Shown piece by piece: positions 1 through 8,377 of a stretch of DNA of 64,000 bases (positions are counted from its first letter, which is position 1; each line of letters starts with the position of its first letter). The notes under the pieces are model-generated. The model was not told the origin of the DNA and ran no database searches. It saw nothing but the letters and a program-made list of their open reading frames with translations. A program made the translations under genes and the position numbers. Origin of the DNA: Erwinia typographi (GTDB taxonomy: Bacteria > Pseudomonadota > Gammaproteobacteria > Enterobacterales > Enterobacteriaceae); contig NZ_JRUQ01000055.1 of NCBI RefSeq assembly GCF_000773975.1, forward strand, positions 62,001 to 126,000. Direction: 5' to 3'.

Positions 1-1026
1 GGGATGGAACGTGCCGGTACGAATATAGTCCGTCAGCACATTGTACGCATTCGCCGGAGGAGCCTCGCCGGGGGAGAGTTCCAGCAGATGCTGCTGCGTC
101 ACGGTGGCTAGCGCCGCGACGCGCGGGCTTTGATCTGCCGGAATCGAGCGGTTCAGGGCGTAGGCGATGGGCATCGTGCCGACCAGGATCAGCATAATCA
201 GGCCCATCCCTTTTTGACCATCGTTTGAGCCGTGGGCAAAAGAGACGCCGGTACAGGTCAGGATCAGCAGTCCACGGATCCAAATTGGCGGTTTTTTATT
301 GCCTTCCGGTGCGCTATACAGCTCCGGCTTTTTGATCGTCCGCTTCATAACCACCAGCAGGATCGCTGAACAGGCAAAGCCAATAATTGGCGAAAGGAGC
401 AGGGCGTAGCCCACTTTAAGCGCCTGATCCCAGTCCACGCCGCTGGTGCCGGTGCGGCCGTGGATCAGCGCATTGGCAACCCCAACGCCAATGATCGAGC
501 CAATCAGGGTATGTGAGGAGGAGGAGGGTAAACCGAACCACCAGGTGCCAAGGTTCCAGAGAATGGCTGAGAACAGCAGGGCATACACCATGGCAAAACC
601 GGTGCCGGTCCCCGCCTGTAAAATCAGCTCCACCGGCAGCAGCGAGATGATGCCAAAGGCCACCACGCCGGTAGAGAGCAGCACGCCAAGGAAGTTAAAG
701 AACCCGGACCACATCACGGCGATATTAGGCGTCATGGAGTGCGTATAGATGACCGTCGCCACTGCGTTGGCGGTGTCATGAAAGCCATTAACAAACTCAA
801 AACCCAGCGCGATCAGCAGCGCCAGCCCCAACAGCAGAAAGGGAACGTAGCTGGTGAAGTCGCCGCCGGCATCGCTGACGTCGTTAAACAGGTTCACCCC
901 GGCAAAGGCAATCCCCAGGATCACCAGCAGGATGAACAGCATAATGGAAAAGCGGCTATTGCTACCGTAGACAGGCGAGCGTGAGGCGCTGGCCTGGTTC
1001 TGCTGAATCGCTCCGTTGTGGCTCAT
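1..1026 (-). CDS. pitA: PiT-family inorganic phosphate transporter (C-terminus cut by window edge)
   Basis: Low-affinity phosphate (metal-phosphate):H+ symporter of the inner membrane. The reading frame is open for 342 codons from an ATG at 1026 to the left edge, so the 3' end lies outside. It has an N-terminal hydrophobic segment, then the PiT signature GFHDTANAVATVIYT, and a second family repeat containing GVSFAHGSNDGQKGMG; both are hallmarks of the family. The N-terminal extension before the first signature is longer than in E. coli PitA, resembling the roughly 530-residue PiT variants. An AGAGG ribosome-binding site precedes the ATG. It is divergent from the CorA-like gene. Family assignment is secure; the symbol is by homology only. 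Confidence 0.85.
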   Translation of the reverse strand, partial: MSHNGAIQQNQASASRSPVYGSNSRFSIMLFILLVILGIAFAGVNLFNDVSDAGGDFTSYVPFLLLGLALLIALGFEFVNGFHDTANAVATVIYTHSMTPNIAVMWSGFFNFLGVLLSTGVVAFGIISLLPVELILQAGTGTGFAMVYALLFSAILWNLGTWWFGLPSSSSHTLIGSIIGVGVANALIHGRTGTSGVDWDQALKVGYALLLSPIIGFACSAILLVVMKRTIKKPELYSAPEGNKKPPIWIRGLLILTCTGVSFAHGSNDGQKGMGLIMLILVGTMPIAYALNRSIPADQSPRVAALATVTQQHLLELSPGEAPPANAYNVLTDYIRTGTFHP

Positions 1027-1277
1027 AAAACCTCTTCATCTTTTAGCTAAGGCAAAGTGACCAGGTTGTGCTCTGAGAAGCACGTCTCATTGAGGGTGTA
1101 CGCAGGTTTTATGACAAGGAGATGAAGTCGGGATAAGGCTCGGCCAGGCGGTGGCGCTGAAATCGACAGGCAGTTGCCAGTAAATTCCCGGTAAGTTCTC
1201 GCCATGAAGCCGCGTCAACTGTCTGTAATAGAATTGCGTTACGTTCTGGTGACATTTTCCTTACGGCAAGAGCACCT

Positions 1278-2306
1278 ATGATCCAGCGGCAGCCCCTGAC
1301 TATTCAGAAACCTGATTTTACCGATGATGTGGCCGGATTAATTTATGGCTACTTTTTCCAGAGCGGTGTGGCTCCTCAACCGCTTTCTGCCCAGCAGGCG
1401 TGCCGGGTCTGGCAGCAGAAGCCCGCTGACGAGGGGTTTCTCTGGCTGCATGTGAACCTCAGCCATGCGGCTTCTGCCCGCTGGTTGCAGAACAACTTTT
1501 CAGTCGATGAGCTGTTCTTTGACGAAATTCAGCAGGGTTCACACACTACGCGTATTGAGCGGCAGAATGAGGCGTTGATGGCGGTGCTGAACGACGTGAT
1601 TTTCGATCCGCGCGAAAGCAGCGCGCAGAATGCCACTTTGTGGATCTGGTGCCAGGCTGGGCTGGTGGTCAGCGCCCGGTTTAAGCCGGTAGGGCTGATC
1701 GAGCGGCTGAAGGGCAAGCTGGATGAGCTGGCGCTTAACTCCTCTACCGAGCTGCTGACCAACCTGCTGGTGGAGCAGGAAACGGTGCTGGAGCAGATTG
1801 TACGACAGGCTAACCTGTATGTGGATCAGATCGAAGAACGCCTGCTCAGCCACCATATTAAAAGCAACCGCAGCGAATTGGGGCGTTTGCGGCGGATGCT
1901 GTTGCGTTTTCAACGTTTGCTGGCGCCGGAACCCGCGGCGCTGTTCCGGCTAATCAATCGTCCACCGGCCTGGCTGGATCGTGAAGTGGTGCAGGATCTT
2001 CGGCAGTTTACGGAAGAATTTACCGTGGTGCTGAACGATCTGACCGGTCTGACGGAACGCATCCGACTGCTACAGGAAGAGATTGCCTCCAGGCAGCTGG
2101 AGCAAAGCAACCGCACGCTTTTTACCCTGACGGTGATTACCGTGCTGGCCTTGCCGGTCAACATTATTGCTGGCTTCTTCGGGATGAACGTCGGTGGGAT
2201 ACCGCTGGCGAATAACCATCACGGCTTTATTCTGCTGGTACTGCTGGTGACGCTGTTCACCTGCGTGACCGGCTGGCTGGCCCTGAGGCGTCGCGATAAA
2301 ATGTAA
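1278..2306 (+). CDS. zntB: CorA-family divalent cation transporter, ZntB-like
   Basis: Inner-membrane CorA/ZntB-type metal ion transporter of 342 aa. The long hydrophilic N-terminal part (about residues 1-280) forms the cytoplasmic funnel and ends in a coiled coil. Two C-terminal membrane helices follow. The first ends in the diagnostic GMN motif (FFGMNVGGIP) and the protein closes with a basic tail (RRRDK). ZntB moves Zn2+ whereas CorA moves Mg2+; sequence similarity to E. coli ZntB is modest and mostly C-terminal, so the substrate is not settled. The ribosome-binding site is weak. It stands alone, with a hairpin terminator after it. Confidence 0.75.
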   Translation: MIQRQPLTIQKPDFTDDVAGLIYGYFFQSGVAPQPLSAQQACRVWQQKPADEGFLWLHVNLSHAASARWLQNNFSVDELFFDEIQQGSHTTRIERQNEALMAVLNDVIFDPRESSAQNATLWIWCQAGLVVSARFKPVGLIERLKGKLDELALNSSTELLTNLLVEQETVLEQIVRQANLYVDQIEERLLSHHIKSNRSELGRLRRMLLRFQRLLAPEPAALFRLINRPPAWLDREVVQDLRQFTEEFTVVLNDLTGLTERIRLLQEEIASRQLEQSNRTLFTLTVITVLALPVNIIAGFFGMNVGGIPLANNHHGFILLVLLVTLFTCVTGWLALRRRDKM

Positions 2307-2360
2307 TCCAGCGGGCTGATTTGCCAGAATCCCCTGCTGATTACCGCGAGAGACAGCATA

Positions 2361-2391
2361 AAAAAACGGGCCATAAGGCCCGTTTCTCTTC
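2361..2391 (-). terminator. Hairpin terminator between zntB-like gene and ldtB
   Basis: A 9-bp stem (AAACGGGCC / GGCCCGTTT, 2364-2372 and 2377-2385) with an ATAA loop lies between two convergent genes. On the minus strand it is followed by a run of T, making a good intrinsic terminator for ldtB. On the plus strand the tail is TTTCTCTT, so it may also serve the upstream gene. Confidence 0.75.
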
Positions 2392-2402
2392 ACTCAATCG
2401 AC

Positions 2403-3680
2403 TCAGGATTGGGTGTCGGTTGCCGGAGCGGCAGCGGGTGCGGCGGCGGCCTTAGCCGGGACAGAGGCAGGCTTGGATTCATACACCGGTCCAGGCTGCT
2501 TAGGCACGACGAAGGTGCCGTCGTTTGGCGCGGCAGGCGCCGCTGGCGCAGGCTGCGCCTCCTGAGTCGCGGCAGGCGTCTGTTGCTGGTCAGCGTCACC
2601 CGTTTCCGGGTTGGCCGCTGGCGCGGTGGTATCGGCAGGCGCTGCATTTTGATCCACGTTAGCGCCCTGAGGCGTGACCGGCGTCATTGGCTCTTCATGC
2701 GGCAGCGCGCCTTCCTGCTCCTGTACAACCAGTGGAGCAGCAGGCCCGTTATCCGCCGCGCCGTTCACTTTGGTTGGCATTCCGGTGCGGTCCTTCAGCG
2801 CGGCTTCCAGCGCGGCGGTATCAACGCTGGCATCGCTAACCACTTTGTTCACCACTGGGGTGATGGTCAGAGGAACCGGCTCGCGAGAGTTAAACTGCTC
2901 TTCGGTCTGAGAAAGCGGGTTATGCACTTCCACCATGCGGGAACCATCCGGCTCAACCGAGGCCTTGATTGGCTGGTCGATAAACTGAACGCGCGTGCCG
3001 ACCGGCACGTTGTCGAACAGCCATTTGATATCGTCAGCGCGCAGACGTACGCAGCCATGGCTCACGCGCAGGCCAATACCAAAGTTGGCGTTGGTGCCGT
3101 GGATAGCATACAGGCGGCCAATGTATAGCGCGTACAGACCCATTGGGTTATCCGGACCGGCAGGGAAGATGGCTGGCAGCGGAGAACCGGCGGCCACGGA
3201 ATCTTCATGCATCTTCTTGGTCGGTGTCCAGGTTGGGCCATCTTTCTTCCGCTCTACGGCGGTGGTCCAGCTGATCGGCGTATCTTTGCCTAACTCACCG
3301 ACGCCAATCGGCAGCACAACCACCGTTTTGGTGCCTTTCGGGTAGTAATACAGGCGCATTTCGGCGCTGTTGATCACGATGCCCTGGCGCGGCGCGTCCG
3401 GCAGAATCAGCTGTTGAGGAATGATCAGCTTAGTGCCGCCTTTTGGCAGATAGACGTCAACGCCTGGGTTGGCTTCCAGAATATTGCTCAGGCCCATCTG
3501 GTACTGCGCAGCAAAGGCTTCCAGCGGGAGTTTACTGTCCTCAGGCACGGTGATTTGTAGATTTTCACCGATCAGACGGCTGTTAGCCGCAGGCAGAGAA
3601 TAGACAACGGCAAAGGCAGAGTGGCTGTATGCCGTCACGGCCAGGACTAAGGTGGCTAACGCGCGAATGCTTTTTTTCAT
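2403..3680 (-). CDS. ldtB: L,D-transpeptidase LdtB (YbiS), with long Pro/Ala-rich C-terminal tail
   Basis: Periplasmic L,D-transpeptidase (YkuD fold) of the ErfK/YbiS/YcfS/YnhG group that attaches Braun lipoprotein to meso-diaminopimelate of peptidoglycan. The start at 3680 (MKKSIR...) gives a signal peptide ending near AFA at residue 24; the frame extends further upstream but that part has no signal-peptide logic. A LysM-like segment lies at about residues 40-90. The catalytic motif is HGT (194-196) and SHGCVR with Cys210. Residues 25-305 match E. coli LdtB closely. The remaining 115 or so residues are a low-complexity tail rich in Pro and Ala, absent from the 306-residue E. coli enzyme. The stand-alone gene is followed by a terminator. 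Confidence 0.9.
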   Translation of the reverse strand: MKKSIRALATLVLAVTAYSHSAFAVVYSLPAANSRLIGENLQITVPEDSKLPLEAFAAQYQMGLSNILEANPGVDVYLPKGGTKLIIPQQLILPDAPRQGIVINSAEMRLYYYPKGTKTVVVLPIGVGELGKDTPISWTTAVERKKDGPTWTPTKKMHEDSVAAGSPLPAIFPAGPDNPMGLYALYIGRLYAIHGTNANFGIGLRVSHGCVRLRADDIKWLFDNVPVGTRVQFIDQPIKASVEPDGSRMVEVHNPLSQTEEQFNSREPVPLTITPVVNKVVSDASVDTAALEAALKDRTGMPTKVNGAADNGPAAPLVVQEQEGALPHEEPMTPVTPQGANVDQNAAPADTTAPAANPETGDADQQQTPAATQEAQPAPAAPAAPNDGTFVVPKQPGPVYESKPASVPAKAAAAPAAAPATDTQS

Positions 3681-3863
3681 ATTCTTTAAAATGAAGCGCC
3701 TGTAACAGTGGATAAATGTGACTAAGCCGGTCAGGTTCAACCGGCTGCACATTATATGGTCATAATCGACCGGGAGGAAACCAGCATTTGTAACAGTTGA
3801 ACTAACTTTACGCAAAATGATCTACAAAGCCGACGCTGACCGGGTAAATCGCACGTTTTGCCA

Positions 3864-5678
3864 TCAGGGTTGCCATAGCGGATCCTCTCCGCTCAGCTTG
3901 CGATTAAGGAAAAAGGCCGCGCTGATCAGCGCCAGATGGCTCAACGCCTGCGGCGTATTGCCGAGCGCATAGCCCTGATGATCGAACTCTTCAGCATACA
4001 GGCCAAGCGGGTTGGCGTAGCTCAGCAGCTTTTCAAATTCAAAATGCGCCTCCTGCACCCGCCCCGCCCGGGCCAGACACTCCACGTACCAGAACGAGCA
4101 GGCGGTGAAGGCTCCCTCATTGCCTTCCAGTCCATCGGCTGGCGTCTCCGACAGGTTGTAGCGTCTGACCAGTCCATCACTGACCAGCTTCTCTTTGATG
4201 GTATCCAGCGTCGCCAGCCAGTCTGGATCGGTGGCGCCGACGAAGCGCACCAGCGGCATCAGCAGCATGGACGCATCGACAAAGTCGCCGTGGCGGGTGG
4301 CGACAAAGTGACCGCGCTCCTCGTTCCAGAAATTGCTCCAGATATCCTCCCGGATCTTATCTCTGGCCTGGCACCAGCGGTCATAGGGGAAGGAGAGCGA
4401 ACGTTTCTCACCCAGGCGCACGGCGCGATCCAGCGCCACCCAGCACATCAGCCGCGAGTGCAGAAAGTGCTGCGGTTCACCCCGCATCTCCCAGATTCCC
4501 GCGTCGGGCTGGTTCCAGTTCTCGCTGACGTAATCAATCATCTTACTGACGTGCGTCCAGCCGCGATGGGAAATCGCTTCGCCATATTTATTGGCTAAAT
4601 AGATTGCGTCCATCAGCTCGCCATAAATATCCAACTGCGTCTGCCGCCAGGCGTCATTGCCGATCCGCACCGGCTTCGAGTCGGCGTAGCCCGACAGGTT
4701 GAGCAGCTCGCTCTCTTGCAACTCGGTGCCGCTGTCCAGGCGGTACATCACCTGAAGCTTCTCCACGTCGTGATGGCTGTTCTCTACGCAGCGTCCCACC
4801 CAGCGGGTGAAGTGCCTGGCTTCTTCAACGTAGCCCAGGCGCATCAGCGCATAGATGCTGAAGGAGGCGTCGCGTAGCCAGGAGGCGCGATAATCCCAGT
4901 TACGCCCGCCGCCCAACTCCTCCGGCAGGCCGAACGTCGCCGCAGCCGCTATGGAACCGTGCTTGCGCGAGGTCAGCAGTTTCAACGTCAGCGCCGAACG
5001 GTTTACCATTTCCTGCCAGCGCCCGCGGTAGGTGCTTTGGCTGCTCCAGCGCCGCCAGTATTGCAGGGTCTGCTGGAAACACTGCCCGGCACTCTCCTCG
5101 TCCAGATGCCTGTCGTCGGCGCTGCCGAGGATAAATTCCTGCGACTCGCCGGATTTCAGCACGAAGCGTGATTCTGCCGCCGCGCCGTCCAGCGTAAATT
5201 CAACCTTGCCGCACAGGCGCAGGGTCGGCTGATCTTCAGCGCTGAACTCCACGCCGTGAGGGTGCAACCTGGCCTGGGTAGCGGCTCTGGCGTAGTCGTG
5301 AACTGGCGAGCAGCGCAGGGAGAAGGTGGCTTCGCCGTGAACCATCTTGATGCGGCGAATGATGCGCGGCCGATCCTCATCCTGATGGCAGACGGGCATG
5401 TAATCGGTGATCTCCGCGACGCCTTCCTTCGCCAGCCAGCGGGTTTGCAGGATCGGCGTGTCGGGCAGATAGAGCTGCTGGCGGCGGGCGTCCGGCCAGT
5501 CGGGGGCAAGGCTGAATACCCCGGCCTCATCGCCATCCAGCAGGGCGGTGAAGACCGAAGGGCTGTCCAGATTGGGCCAGCAAAAATAGTCCAGCGTACC
5601 GTCGTTGGCAATCAGGGCGCAGGTGCGTAAATCACCAATCACGCCGTGGTCCTCAATTCTCCGTTTTATCTGACTCAT
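3864..5678 (-). CDS. GH15 glucoamylase / trehalase-like glycoside hydrolase
   Basis: A 604-residue protein with an N-terminal trehalase-like beta domain (about 1-200; GVIGDLRTCALI, DYFCWPNLDSPS) and a GH15 (alpha/alpha)6 domain (about 215-600). Family motifs are visible: GGRNWDYRASWLRDASF, the general-acid region DAGIWEMRGE, and a second glutamate region GLYAEEFD. No signal peptide is evident, so it should act in the cytoplasm on alpha-glucans, maltooligosaccharides or trehalose; substrate cannot be read from sequence. GGGGAGAAAC sits before the ATG. It is monocistronic, and no trehalose or glycogen genes flank it. Confidence 0.85.
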   Translation of the reverse strand: MSQIKRRIEDHGVIGDLRTCALIANDGTLDYFCWPNLDSPSVFTALLDGDEAGVFSLAPDWPDARRQQLYLPDTPILQTRWLAKEGVAEITDYMPVCHQDEDRPRIIRRIKMVHGEATFSLRCSPVHDYARAATQARLHPHGVEFSAEDQPTLRLCGKVEFTLDGAAAESRFVLKSGESQEFILGSADDRHLDEESAGQCFQQTLQYWRRWSSQSTYRGRWQEMVNRSALTLKLLTSRKHGSIAAAATFGLPEELGGGRNWDYRASWLRDASFSIYALMRLGYVEEARHFTRWVGRCVENSHHDVEKLQVMYRLDSGTELQESELLNLSGYADSKPVRIGNDAWRQTQLDIYGELMDAIYLANKYGEAISHRGWTHVSKMIDYVSENWNQPDAGIWEMRGEPQHFLHSRLMCWVALDRAVRLGEKRSLSFPYDRWCQARDKIREDIWSNFWNEERGHFVATRHGDFVDASMLLMPLVRFVGATDPDWLATLDTIKEKLVSDGLVRRYNLSETPADGLEGNEGAFTACSFWYVECLARAGRVQEAHFEFEKLLSYANPLGLYAEEFDHQGYALGNTPQALSHLALISAAFFLNRKLSGEDPLWQP

Positions 5679-5762
5679 GTTTCTCCCCGGTGGTTAGTAT
5701 AGAAACCTTCAGGTTTAACTATAGTCATGGACACCCAGCTTTACGCCCTGAGCGGGAAGGGG

Positions 5763-6338
5763 TTATTCGTCTTCCGGCTCACGATCGGAACGACGTTTAA
5801 AATACAGCCTGATGCCCCAGACCAGCACCAGGATCAGCACCAGCCAGAAGACCTGCTTGAGGTGGCGATCGATGGTGTGCAGCCAGGGAGCAATAACTTC
5901 CCCGCCCAGATAGCCGAGTGACACAAATATCGTTGCCCACAGCACGGCGCCGATAATGTTAAACAGCATAAATTTTTGCGGCTTCAGCCCGCTTGCGCCG
6001 ATGATAATCGGGCCAACAATGCGCAGGCCGTACATAAACCTTACCCCGATAACAAACAGCACCGGCCTCTTACGAATCAGCCTGTTGGCTTTGGCAATCT
6101 GCTTCTGGTGCTTTTTGAAGCGTTTTAAAATAGCGTTGCCGTAATGACGGCCAACGAAGAACAGAGCGGTATCTCCCAGAATGCCGCCCGCAAGGGCAAC
6201 CAGCACTACCCAGCCATAGTGGAGCAGGCCTTCATGGGCCGCTACGCCGCCCAGCAGGGTGAAAGTTTCCCCTTCGGCAATGCAGCCGATAAACAGCGCC
6301 CAGTAACCGTATTGTGAGATGAGACTGTTGACGTCCAT
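5763..6338 (-). CDS. yohD: DedA-family inner membrane protein YohD
   Basis: A 191-residue DedA/SNARE-associated (VTT) membrane protein. The DedA signature is present: the GETFTLLGG re-entrant segment near the N-terminus and the F-x-x-G-x-R-F...R segment (VRFMYGLRIVGPIIIGASG) in the middle, followed by GAVLWATIF and a C-terminal transmembrane helix with a basic tail. It aligns end to end with E. coli YohD (192 aa). DedA proteins are tied to membrane lipid turnover and envelope homeostasis; the exact role of YohD is not established. It is divergent from yohC across 214 bp. Confidence 0.88.
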   Translation of the reverse strand: MDVNSLISQYGYWALFIGCIAEGETFTLLGGVAAHEGLLHYGWVVLVALAGGILGDTALFFVGRHYGNAILKRFKKHQKQIAKANRLIRKRPVLFVIGVRFMYGLRIVGPIIIGASGLKPQKFMLFNIIGAVLWATIFVSLGYLGGEVIAPWLHTIDRHLKQVFWLVLILVLVWGIRLYFKRRSDREPEDE

Positions 6339-6552
6339 ATATTTACTCTCCTTCGGTTGATGCGCAGAAACACTTAAGTCTACTCGCTCTGGCTTAAACT
6401 GTGGGGAAAGATGCGGTGAAATGCTTTTTTTTCGCTGTAAATTTAAGCGATTAGCATAATTTTTTAACGGTTAAAAAACAAACGCCCTGCGACCACTTAT
6501 ACTTGAGGTTAACCCGCCCTGGCTGCGGTTTTCAGAGTAGAGGAGTGAAGAT

Positions 6553-7140
6553 ATGAACCATGTATGGGGACTTCTTGCGCATCCTGACCGCGAGATGCGT
6601 GACATCAAGCAGGAGAATGAAACCGTCTCGCACCACTACACCCACCATGTCCTGCTGCTGGCGCTGATTCCGGTGATCTGCGCGTTTATCGGCACCACTC
6701 AAATTGGCTGGGATTTGGGCGCTGGCCAGACAATTGCGCTGTCGATGCTTAACGCTTTTGCGCTGGCGGTACTGTTTTACGCGTTAATCCTGGGCGGCGT
6801 AGCCGTGATGGGGCGGGTCATTCACTGGATGGCGCGGGATTATCCGCAGCGTCCCAGCCTGCAACGCTGTACCGTTTTTGCTGGCTATACCGCAACGCCG
6901 CTGTTTATTAGCGGGATCGTGGCGCTTTATCCGCTGGTCTGGCTCTGCGTGTTTATCGGCACGCTGGCGCTGGTCTACACTGGTTATCTGCTGTACGTCG
7001 GCATTCCCCTGTTTTTAAATATTGACCGTGAAGAGAGCCTGCGTTTTTCCGGGTCTACCCTCGCAATCGGCGTACTGGTGCTGGAAGTTTTGCTGGCCCT
7101 GACCGTGGTGCTGTGGGGCTACGGTTATCAGCTATTCTGA
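6553..7140 (+). CDS. yohC: Yip1-family inner membrane protein YohC
   Basis: A 195-residue polytopic membrane protein of the Yip1/YohC family with about five hydrophobic segments. It aligns end to end with E. coli YohC (MNHVWGLLAHP..., VICAFIGTTQIGW, a C-terminal LTVVLWGYGYQLF), including identical length. Its function is unknown. The start is fixed by GAGGAG upstream of the ATG. As in E. coli it neighbours yohD and pbpG, but here pbpG lies downstream on the same strand, a changed order. Confidence 0.9.
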   Translation: MNHVWGLLAHPDREMRDIKQENETVSHHYTHHVLLLALIPVICAFIGTTQIGWDLGAGQTIALSMLNAFALAVLFYALILGGVAVMGRVIHWMARDYPQRPSLQRCTVFAGYTATPLFISGIVALYPLVWLCVFIGTLALVYTGYLLYVGIPLFLNIDREESLRFSGSTLAIGVLVLEVLLALTVVLWGYGYQLF

Positions 7141-7321
7141 CACCTTCTGCCGCCGGGCTCCCGGCGGCTTCCCGTTCATCATCAGAAACGAATATCCTCT
7201 AGGAAAATACTGAGTCTCCAGCGTATTATGCGCTTGCCAGCCCCCGCGTGGCCTCACTTCTTGCGGTGGCGGCGTGCGGCTTATCCGCACCTGAATCACT
7301 TCCCGGTTAAGTTTTAATAAG

Positions 7322-8269
7322 ATGCCTGCAAAAATTCGCTTGTCTCTTCTTAGTTTGGCGTTGCTTTTTACGACTCAGCTTCCCCTGAGTCAGGCCGTAG
7401 CCAGTACTCACCTGGCTGACGCTGCCCCGATCTCCCAGCCGCAGATTGCCTCCGGCAGCGCAATGATTGTCGATCTCAACACCAATAAGGTGATCTTCGC
7501 CAGCCATCCCGATCTCGTGCGCCCGATGGCGTCGATTACCAAGCTGATGACGGTGATGGTGACGCTGGATGCTCACCTGCCGATGGATGAGATGCTGAAC
7601 GTCGACATCAGCCACACCCCAGAAATGCGCGGCGTCTACTCCCGCGTGCGCCTGAACAGCGAAATCAGCCGCAAAAATATGATGCTGCTGGCGTTAATGT
7701 CCTCAGAAAACCGCGCCGCGGCCAGCCTGGCGCACCACTATCCGGGCGGCTACGATGCGTTTATTCGCGCGATGAATACTAAAGCGAAAGCGCTGGGGAT
7801 GAGCCATACCCGCTATGTGGAGCCTACCGGATTGTCGACGGAGAACGTCTCTACGGCACGCGATCTGACCAAACTGCTGATCGCCACCAGACGCTACCCG
7901 CTGATTGGCCAGCTTAGTACCACCCATGAAGATATGGCGGTGTTCAAAAGCCCGAACTACACGCTGCCATTCCGCAATACCAACCATCTGGTTTACCGCC
8001 CGGACTGGAATATTCAACTGACGAAAACCGGCTTCACTAATGAAGCAGGCCACTGCCTGGTGATGCGTACGGTGATCAACCAGCGTCCGGTCGCGCTGGT
8101 GGTCATGGACGCCTTTGGCAAATACACCCATTTTGCCGACGCTAACCGCCTGCGTAGCTGGATAGAAACCGGTAAGGTTTCCCCGGTGCCGGCTGCCGCC
8201 CTGAGCTATAAAAAGCAGAAGGCGGCAGAAATGGTCAGTACTGGCAGCAGCCGCGAGATCGTTGAGTAG
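7322..8269 (+). CDS. pbpG: D-alanyl-D-alanine endopeptidase PBP7
   Basis: Periplasmic low-molecular-weight penicillin-binding protein that cuts D-Ala-mDAP cross-links in peptidoglycan. It is 315 aa with a signal peptide (residues 1 to about 28). All three active-site motifs are visible: SITK (Ser71, Lys74), SEN (128-130) and KTG (235-237). It matches E. coli PbpG over its length. The ribosome-binding site is poor (TTAATAAG before the ATG). No conserved operon partner adjoins it. Confidence 0.9.
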   Translation: MPAKIRLSLLSLALLFTTQLPLSQAVASTHLADAAPISQPQIASGSAMIVDLNTNKVIFASHPDLVRPMASITKLMTVMVTLDAHLPMDEMLNVDISHTPEMRGVYSRVRLNSEISRKNMMLLALMSSENRAAASLAHHYPGGYDAFIRAMNTKAKALGMSHTRYVEPTGLSTENVSTARDLTKLLIATRRYPLIGQLSTTHEDMAVFKSPNYTLPFRNTNHLVYRPDWNIQLTKTGFTNEAGHCLVMRTVINQRPVALVVMDAFGKYTHFADANRLRSWIETGKVSPVPAAALSYKKQKAAEMVSTGSSREIVE

Positions 8270-8377
8270 CGTTTTCGTTAGTGAATCCTATAGTGTCGGG
8301 CCGGGCAAAAGCATAGACTGAGCGCAAGCTTTCTGGTGCCGGGAGTGCCCGGCCGTGTCTGATACCTGGAAATTTTC

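Noticed and set aside
2409-3128. Long open frame on the plus strand opposite ldtB
   Set aside because: Arg/Gly-rich translation is the mirror of the Pro/Ala-rich LdtB tail; no ribosome-binding site or homology.
8295-8355. GC-rich inverted repeat (GGCCGGGCA ... TGCCCGGCC) between pbpG and the MscS-type gene
   Set aside because: The loop is about 40 nt and no T tract follows, so I do not call it a terminator.
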